Below, in pieces: positions 6,414 to 10,663 of a stretch of 10,663 nucleotides of DNA; the first letter of the stretch is position 1, and every line of letters starts with the position of its first letter. Location of the stretch: contig RKCM01000025.1 of the NCBI GenBank assembly GCA_014858325.1, positions 1-10,663 of the forward strand, written 5' to 3'. The notes under the pieces are model-generated. The model searched no databases and was not told the DNA's origin. It was given only the letters and a program-made list of their open reading frames with translations. A program made the position numbers and the translations under genes. Source of the stretch: Oscillospiraceae bacterium (GTDB lineage Bacteria > Bacillota > Clostridia > Oscillospirales > Ruminococcaceae).

Positions 6414-7852
6414 CCCTCTCACCGGGAATAGTGGAAGGAGAAGAAAATATAATCCATGCGGAGTACGTAGAATTTGACCTGCCCACGGGGGCAAGGGTAC
6501 GCAGGCTGGAAGTGTACGGCCATGCGTGCTATGCCCCGGCGGGACAGGACATCGTGTGTGCAGCGGCATCCATGCTGATGGAGACGCTGGTGTATGTGCT
6601 GGCAGACTGCGAGGAAGCCGAGTGCTGCGCCTACAGCGAGCCCACCGGGCCCCGCGTCTCGGTGAAGCTGACGGGCAGCATTTACGAGGCTGACCTGACC
6701 GCGCTGGAATTTGCCAAGACCGGCCTTGGCCTGCTGGCGGAACGCTACCCGGCGAACGTCCGTTTTGAGGACAAAAGCAAGGATGGACAGGCCAAAATGG
6801 TGGACCTGCAGCTCTTTGCCGAGGGCGGTGACGGTGCGGGTGACGGCAACGCAGGCGGCGAGGGCGAAGCGGCCCCGGCGGCTGTGGAAGAGCCGAAGCT
6901 CCGCCCGGCGGAGGAGCGGCTGGCAAGGCGGAGCGGGACGCTGAAGCGGGGAAACGCTGCGGCGAGCTCGCCTTCTCAGGCGGCTGAGGCCGCCAGCTCC
7001 CCCAAAGGGGGAGACCTTGGCAATGAGGGCAACGCGGACCCGGGTGATGCGGGCCCGAAAGACGGGAAGGATACGGCGAACGGCGAGGAGGAGAAAAAAG
7101 CCGATGCCCGGACGCCGGAGGAACGGAAGGCGGCGTTCCATGCTCTGCTGGAGGGCGAATACCGGGAAGAGACCGAGGAGCTGATGCAGCGGGCCGTGGA
7201 ACGCGCTGCCGACCTGCTGGAAAGCAGCCCGGCGGTGAAGGACCTGATGAGCGCCCTGCACGAAGCCTACGGCGTGGACCCCGACGACTTGCCTGCCCTG
7301 ACCGAGGCAGTGCGCAGCGGCCGGGTGAAGGACAACGCCTATTACGAGAAGCTGGCCATGGAGAAGGGCGTGAGCGTGGAGACGGCCCGGCAGATGGACA
7401 AGCTGGAAAGCGAGAATAAGCGGCTGAGCGCAGCCGAACAGTTTGCCGAGGAGCAGCGCAAAGCCGCCCAGCGGCAGGCGGAGATCCGGCAGATCCACGC
7501 CCAGTGGGACCGGGAGGCCCAGCAGCTGAAAGCCCAGTACCCGCAGTTCGACTTGCAGGAGGTGCTGGCAAACCCCGAGGTGAGCAAGCTGATGCGGCTG
7601 GGCGTCTCGATGCCCAACGCCTACCGCAGCGTCTACTTTGACCAGATCATGGCCGAGCAGATGGGGCGCACCGCCAAGCAGGTGGAACAGGGCGTAGTGG
7701 CCCGGCAGGAGCAGCGCAGCCGCCGCCCGGCGGAGAACGGCGTGAACCCCGGCGGGGCCGTACAGGCCAAATTTGACGTGGCTCACATGAGCCGCCGCGA
7801 GGCCGAAGACATTGAAAAACGTGTGGCACGCGGCGAGATCATTACATTTTGA
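6410..7852 (+). CDS. Prp-type cysteine protease fused to phage scaffold protein
   Basis: One open frame of 480 codons holding two proteins. Residues about 18-122 match the ribosomal-processing cysteine protease Prp. GHACYAPAGQDIVCAAASML carries the family's GHA and DIVCAA motifs, with His38 and Cys50 twelve residues apart, as for His22/Cys34 in Staphylococcus aureus Prp. Residues 130-480 look like a scaffold: MVDLQLFAEGG start, Gly/Ala-rich linker, then charged helical coiled-coil segments (LESENKRLSAAEQFAEEQRK) and a basic end. VDLQLFA-E at the junction resembles the L27 signal cut by Prp (LNLQFFA-S), so the product may free its own protease. Position between portal and capsid fits a scaffold. 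Start is uncertain: ATG 6410 overlaps the portal stop but has no ribosome site. A separate scaffold start at ATG 6797 is possible, with only weak AAGGA 13 bases upstream. A repeat is inserted in frame at 6971-7020. Confidence 0.85.
   Translation: MTLSPGIVEGEENIIHAEYVEFDLPTGARVRRLEVYGHACYAPAGQDIVCAAASMLMETLVYVLADCEEAECCAYSEPTGPRVSVKLTGSIYEADLTALEFAKTGLGLLAERYPANVRFEDKSKDGQAKMVDLQLFAEGGDGAGDGNAGGEGEAAPAAVEEPKLRPAEERLARRSGTLKRGNAAASSPSQAAEAASSPKGGDLGNEGNADPGDAGPKDGKDTANGEEEKKADARTPEERKAAFHALLEGEYREETEELMQRAVERAADLLESSPAVKDLMSALHEAYGVDPDDLPALTEAVRSGRVKDNAYYEKLAMEKGVSVETARQMDKLESENKRLSAAEQFAEEQRKAAQRQAEIRQIHAQWDREAQQLKAQYPQFDLQEVLANPEVSKLMRLGVSMPNAYRSVYFDQIMAEQMGRTAKQVEQGVVARQEQRSRRPAENGVNPGGAVQAKFDVAHMSRREAEDIEKRVARGEIITF
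6412..6424 (+). repeat. Solo left end of the junction repeat, copy 4
   Basis: GACCCTCTCACCG, differing from the repeat start AACCCTCTCACCG only at its first base, begins within the portal stop codon. It is followed directly by GGAATAGTGGAAGGAG, which resembles the sequence after full copies. The middle and right hairpin appear to have been deleted. Confidence 0.6.
6435..6440 (+). promoter_or_regulatory. Good ribosome site with no standard start codon behind it
   Basis: AAGGAG in the first codons of the Prp-scaffold frame. The in-frame codons at the right distance are ATA (6449) and ATC (6452). The nearby ATG at 6456 is in another frame and meets a stop after four codons. The site may be a leftover of the repeat-associated junction, or may serve a rare non-ATG start. 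Confidence 0.4.
6800..6823 (+). other. Predicted Prp cleavage site between protease and scaffold
   Basis: Codes for VDLQLFA followed by Glu (residues 131-138 of the fusion). It closely resembles the N-terminal LNLQFFA signal of Staphylococcus L27, which Prp cuts after the Ala. The preceding Met130 is where a stand-alone scaffold protein would start. Confidence 0.75.
6971..7020 (+). repeat. Related palindromic repeat inserted in frame in the scaffold gene
   Basis: Two adjacent hairpins, GGCGGC/GCCGCC (6979-6984 with 6989-6994) and CTCCCCC/GGGGGAG (6997-7003 with 7007-7013), preceded by CCTTCTCA. The layout and right arm match the junction repeats, though the left part differs. It is translated as the low-complexity SSPSQAAEAASSPKGGDL in the scaffold linker and keeps the frame open. 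Confidence 0.7.
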
Positions 7853-7921
7853 ACCCTCTCACCGACCCTGTCCGCCAGCGGCGGCGCAGATGCCGGAGCT
7901 CCCCCGAAGGGGGGAGCCAAG
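7852..7921 (+). repeat. Palindromic junction repeat, copy 5
   Basis: It begins at the last base of the scaffold TGA stop (AACCCTCTCACCGACCCTG) and continues TCCGCCAGCGGCGGCGCAGA, then GCCGGAGCTCCCCCGAAGG and GGGGAGCCAAGAG. It fills the gap between scaffold and capsid genes; the capsid ribosome site follows 20 bases later. Confidence 0.85.
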
Positions 7922-7953
7922 AGTAGAGGAATAAAAACTTTAGGAGGAGCGAA

Positions 7954-8988
7954 ATGAACGACAAGACCAAGAACCTGCCGAAGCTGGACCTGCAGCTGTT
8001 TGCGACCGCAAGCACCCAGAACCAGAACACCACCGGCGCCACCGGCATGAAGCCGGAGCTGAAGACCTTCTACGAGAAACGCCTCATCGAACAGGCGGAG
8101 CCTGCGCTGGTGCACGACCAGTTCGGCGACCCGTACCCCATCCCGGCAAACGGCGGCAAGACCATCGAGTTCCGCAAGTATGACAGCCTGCCCAAGGCCA
8201 CCACCCCCCTGACCGAGGGCGTGACCCCGGACGGCCAGGCCCTGAACGTGTCCACCGTGACCGCGGAGGTGAAGCAGTACGGCGGCTGGACCCCCATCAC
8301 CGACCTGCTCCAGACCACGGCACTCGACAACAACATCGTGCAGGCCACCAAGATCCTGGCCAGCTAGGCAGGCCGCACCATTGACAGTGTGGTGCGCGAC
8401 ATCCTGGTGGGCGGCACCAACGTGATCTATGCCCCCAAGGTGGCGGGCGGCGTGGAAACGGCGGTGGACAGCCGGGCAAAGCTGGACGGCACCGCCCAGC
8501 TGACCAGCGACCTCATTGCCCGGGCAGCTACCCAGCTGAAGGCCATGAACGCTGACCCCATCGGCGACAGCTATGTGGCCATCATCCACCCCTATGTGTC
8601 GTATGACCTGCGCAGCGACCCGGCCTGGATCGACGTGCACAAGTATGCCAAGCCGGACGAGATCTTCAACGGCGAGATCGGCAAGCTGCACGGCGTGCGG
8701 TTTGTGGAGACCGCCGAGGCGAAGATCTGGAAGGGCACCGGCTGCCCGGAGGGCCTGGCTGTGTTTGCGACCCTGATCCTGGGTGCCCACGCCTACGGCA
8801 CCACCGAGCTGGAGGGCGGCGGCCTGGAGCACATCGTGAAGCAGCTGGGCTACGGCGACGACCCGCTGAACCAGCGTGCTTCCGTGGGCTGGAAGGCCAC
8901 CCAGACCGCTGAGCGGCTGGTGGAGCAGTACATGGTGCGCATTGAGAGCTGCAGCGCCCGCTACAGCGCAACGGCGGCGGCGAACTAA
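7954..8988 (+). CDS. N4-gp56 family major capsid protein with an in-frame amber codon
   Basis: 344 residues if the TAG at 8365 is read as an amino acid. It should form the icosahedral shell. The N-terminus NLPKLDLQLFATAS carries the predicted Prp cleavage signal (cut after Ala17). Family features follow: FYEKRLIEQAEPALVHDQFG, then GGKTIEFRKYDSLPKATTPL, TEGVTPDG, YGGWTPITDLL and, after the TAG, AGRTIDSVVRDILVGGTNVI and later HPYVSYDLRSDPAWIDVHKY. All are typical of the N4-gp56 capsid family. The TAG is preceded by ILAS and followed by AGRTID, where relatives usually have Gln or Glu (recall), so CAG to TAG is the simplest change. Without read-through only 137 residues are made. A restart at GTG 8389 has no ribosome site. 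Start: ATG 7954 with AGGAGG 6 bases upstream. Confidence 0.9.
7984..8007 (+). other. Predicted Prp cleavage site at the capsid N-terminus
   Basis: Codes for LDLQLFA followed by Thr (residues 11-18), nearly identical to the VDLQLFA-E site at the protease-scaffold junction. Cleavage after Ala17 would remove a short basic N-terminal peptide from the capsid protein. Confidence 0.75.
8365..8367 (+). other. In-frame amber codon in the capsid gene
   Basis: TAG interrupts an otherwise intact capsid frame between ILAS and AGRTID. Conserved family sequence continues in the same frame for another 206 residues, so this is a single-codon lesion, a recoded sense codon or a sequence error. Confidence 0.95.
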
Positions 8989-8999
8989 GGAGGGTGTAT

Positions 9000-9233
9000 A
9001 TGGCGACCGTGAAGAAAGAGACCGGCGAAGAGCTGGTGAGCATCCGGCTGTTCAAGGACAACAGCCGCTATAAGGGCGACTTGTTTGTGAGCGTGAACGG
9101 CGTGAACTACCAGATCAAGCGGGGCGTGACCGTGCAGGTGCCGCCCTGCGTGGCAGAGGTGATCCAGCACAGCATGGAGCAGGATGAGGCCAGCGCGGCA
9201 CGCCTGGCAGACATTGTGCAGAAGAGCGAGTAA
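9000..9233 (+). CDS. Small conserved phage protein following the capsid gene
   Basis: A 77-residue protein starting at ATG 9000, with AAGGAGGG (8987-8994) overlapping the capsid stop. The GTG at 8994 lies inside that ribosome site and is not a credible start. The core FVSVNGVNYQIKRGVTVQVP (about residues 29-48), then CVAEVIQHSMEQDEASAA, is a pattern I recall for short proteins placed directly after the capsid gene in Clostridia phages. The short beta-rich core (VNG-Y-I-RG-V-VP) ends in a helix. Its position suggests a head-completion or decoration role, but this is inference. It is the last gene before a strong terminator, so it ends the capsid transcript. Confidence 0.75.
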   Translation: MATVKKETGEELVSIRLFKDNSRYKGDLFVSVNGVNYQIKRGVTVQVPPCVAEVIQHSMEQDEASAARLADIVQKSE

Positions 9234-9259
9234 CGCCCGTGCACCGCAAATAGAAGAAG

Positions 9260-9298
9260 ACCCCGGCCCGGCGGCACAAACGCTGTGCCGGGGTTTTG
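9260..9298 (+). terminator. Intrinsic terminator after the capsid unit
   Basis: ACCCCGGC (9260-9267) pairs with GCCGGGGT (9287-9294), followed by TTTTGT. An inner CGGCAC/GTGCCG alternative pairing is also possible. It lies 26 bases after the stop of the small gene and just before junction repeat copy 6. Confidence 0.8.
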
Positions 9299-9302
9299 TG
9301 TT

Positions 9303-9368
9303 AACCCTCTCACCGCTGCCGTCCGCCTGATGGCGGCGCGTTGCGGAGCTCCCCCAGAGGGGGAGCCA
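9303..9368 (+). repeat. Palindromic junction repeat, copy 6
   Basis: AACCCTCTCACCGCTGCCG, then TCCGCCTGATGGCGGCGCG, then TTGCGGAGCTCCCCCAGAGG and GGGAGCC. It is closest to copy 3. Here it follows a terminator rather than a stop codon, and lies just before the TAAGGAG ribosome site of the next gene. Confidence 0.85.
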
Positions 9369-9387
9369 TGACTTTAAGGAGAAGAAA

Positions 9388-9780
9388 ATGACCGTTGGAA
9401 AAGCCATTGAGACCGCAGACAAGCTGCGGGCCAACAACAATTTTGATCGCGAGCTGAAGCTGCTGTGGCTGCGGCAGGCCGACACAGCGCTGCGCAAGAG
9501 CATCGTGGACAAGAGCGACACCACCGATTTTGACGCCGTAGGGGCGGATGTGCTTTACGACCGAGAACAGGAGCTGCTGCGGCAGGAAGCGGAGCTTTTG
9601 CTGCCGGAGCCCTATGACGACTACTACCCCCACTACCTGTGCGCCCAGATGGACGTGGCGCTGGGCGAGACCGAACGCTATGCCAACGAGATGCAGCTGG
9701 CAAACGCAGGCAGCCAGGCCTTTGCCGTGTGGTGCCGCCAGCACTACCTGCCGAAGATGCAGACGAAATGGAGGTACTGA
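9388..9780 (+). CDS. Probable head-tail adaptor protein
   Basis: A 130-residue protein with TAAGGAG ending 6 bases before ATG 9388. It begins TVGKAIETADKLRANN, has LKLLWLRQADTALRKSIV in the first half, and ends with PYDDYYPHYLCAQMDVALGE, TERYANEMQLANAGSQAFAV and a WCRQHYLP tail. This helix-rich layout (N-terminal D/N-rich helix, DLYxxYL-C-Q-D core, final A-W-R/H helix) resembles the small head-tail connector/neck proteins found after the capsid gene in Firmicutes phages. They form a ring under the portal. Position after capsid and before a long virion protein agrees. The family call is by recalled pattern and order, not by a diagnostic catalytic motif. No lesion is visible. The next gene starts 2 bases after its stop. 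Confidence 0.7.
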   Translation: MTVGKAIETADKLRANNNFDRELKLLWLRQADTALRKSIVDKSDTTDFDAVGADVLYDREQELLRQEAELLLPEPYDDYYPHYLCAQMDVALGETERYANEMQLANAGSQAFAVWCRQHYLPKMQTKWRY

Positions 9781-9781
9781 G

Positions 9782-10663
9782 ATGGAACTGCCCAGCTTAT
9801 ACAGCCTTTCCGGCAGCCGGAGCGCCCTGATGGTGTTTGGCGGGCTGAACGAGAGCTACGCCTGCGGGGAGGCGGAGTTTACCCAGATGCAGAATTTTTC
9901 GAGCCGGGGATACCCGGCACTGCAGACCCGGACGCCCCGGCGGACCATGAAGACGCTGGACAAGTGTAACGGGATGTACCACCTGAACGGGCTGCTGCTG
10001 TGCGAGGGCACCACGCTGCGCTACCGGGAAGACAACGAGGACAGCGACGCCGCTGCCATTGCCGAGACCGAAACGGTGCTGGAAAATGCCGTGGAGGACA
10101 GCGAGAAGATCATGATCGGCATGGGAACGAAGATCCTCATCTGGCCGGATGCAGTGAGCTTTGACACGGCCGCCCGGAAGCTGGAACGCCTGAGCGCGGC
10201 GTGGGACCAGGGCGGGAACACCGTGACCATTGCGCCCTGCGACACCGGCGGCAAGACCTACACGGTGAGCCAGACCGGCACCACCGAACCCGGAAGCCCG
10301 ACGGACGGGACGCTGTTTTTGAAGCAGAACTCCTCGGCCAGCAAGTGGGCCTACGTGAGCGTTTTGGAGCAGTACGACGCCAAGACCGGGAAGTGGGTGG
10401 AGATCGTGCTGAACAGCGTGAAGATGACCCTGCCGGGGCTGGCGGCAGCGGGCTTTAAGAAGGGGGACACCATCACGGTGAGCCATGTGCCGGACGTGGT
10501 GAAGCAGTACCTGGCCGACGGTGTGAACGGCGAGGTGAGCGTGCAGCAGATGGACGGCGACAGCATTGTGCTGATCGGCACGCCCAACACCGAGAGCAGC
10601 CGCTACTTTGGCAGCTTTACCGTCACGGCGGGCTCCCCCCGCCGAGGAAGTCTCCTTGCCGTC
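9782..10663 (+). CDS. Conserved phage virion protein, 3' end outside the window
   Basis: ATG at 9782, GGAGG (9770-9774) 7 bases upstream, one base after the previous stop. The frame stays open for 294 codons to the right edge. It begins MELPSLYSLSGSRSALMVFG and continues GLNESYACGEAEFTQMQNFS and GYPALQTRTPRRTMKTLDKC. Proteins starting MELP-L with an early 'GLN...GEF-dMkNms...yP-L--R' pattern follow the adaptor gene in many Clostridia phages (recall). They are probably beta-rich structural proteins of the head-tail joint or tail (stopper, nozzle or tubular type). The visible part is beta-rich with many Gly/Thr/Ser turns. I cannot assign it more exactly from this fragment. Translation is probably coupled to the adaptor gene. 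Confidence 0.7.
   Translation, partial: MELPSLYSLSGSRSALMVFGGLNESYACGEAEFTQMQNFSSRGYPALQTRTPRRTMKTLDKCNGMYHLNGLLLCEGTTLRYREDNEDSDAAAIAETETVLENAVEDSEKIMIGMGTKILIWPDAVSFDTAARKLERLSAAWDQGGNTVTIAPCDTGGKTYTVSQTGTTEPGSPTDGTLFLKQNSSASKWAYVSVLEQYDAKTGKWVEIVLNSVKMTLPGLAAAGFKKGDTITVSHVPDVVKQYLADGVNGEVSVQQMDGDSIVLIGTPNTESSRYFGSFTVTAGSPRRGSLLAV

Noticed and set aside
4077..7571. Minus-strand open frame of 1164 codons
   Set aside because: It runs opposite to terL, portal and scaffold, is rich in Pro/Arg/Ala/His as expected of the complement of GC-rich genes, and shows no family motif or clear ribosome site.
7783..8832. Minus-strand open frame of 349 codons opposite the capsid gene
   Set aside because: It is a composition shadow: the + strand shows unmistakable capsid sequence through the whole span, and the minus product is Gly/His/Val-rich without motifs.
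8389..8988. Separate gene starting at GTG 8389
   Set aside because: It is the same frame as the capsid gene after the TAG, with no ribosome site; conserved capsid sequence begins before this GTG.
389..9368. CRISPR array
   Set aside because: The repeats are long palindromic units placed at gene junctions kilobases apart, without regular spacing or spacers.

Overview
The window is about 10.7 kb of the late (packaging and head) region of a tailed bacteriophage, read entirely on the + strand. It most likely comes from a prophage of a Gram-positive gut bacterium of the Faecalibacterium/Ruminococcaceae (Oscillospiraceae) type. Reasons: high G+C with GC-rich third codon positions, purine-rich AAGGAGG-type ribosome sites before most genes, Clostridia-phage-like proteins, and a family of short repeats ending in GGAGCTCCCCC...GGGGGAGCC that I recall from such genomes (recall only, not searched).

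Layout. 1-700: the end of an unrecognised helical protein, a 66-residue basic protein and a weak terminator. 701-897: a highly folded non-coding stretch. 898-1779: a HUH (rolling-circle type) replication endonuclease-like protein. 1867-2154: an ArpU/RinA-like late regulator, followed by a strong intrinsic terminator (2224-2268). 2323-4442: small and large terminase subunits, the large one broken by a frameshift near 4145-4160. 4536-6413: portal. 6410-7852: one reading frame joining a Prp-type cysteine protease to the scaffold protein. 7954-8988: N4-gp56 family major capsid protein with an in-frame amber codon at 8365. 9000-9780: a small conserved protein and a head-tail adaptor candidate, separated by a terminator. 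9782 to the end: the first 294 codons of a further, probably virion, protein.

How it works together. The regulator probably switches on the late genes; the terminases load DNA through the portal into a shell of capsid protein built on scaffold. The most striking point is the maturation system. The protease half of the scaffold gene has His38 and Cys50 of the Prp family. The junction with the scaffold reads VDLQLFA-E, and the capsid N-terminus carries LDLQLFA-T. Both look like the Prp cleavage signal known from ribosomal protein L27. The phage thus appears to carry its own Prp, made as a scaffold fusion, to free itself and trim scaffold and capsid.

Two other features stand out. Copies of one short palindromic repeat sit between the stop codon of one gene and the ribosome site of the next at most late-gene junctions, and a related repeat is inserted in frame in the scaffold. 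Both terL and the capsid gene carry single inactivating-looking lesions, which points to a decaying prophage, sequence errors, or recoding.
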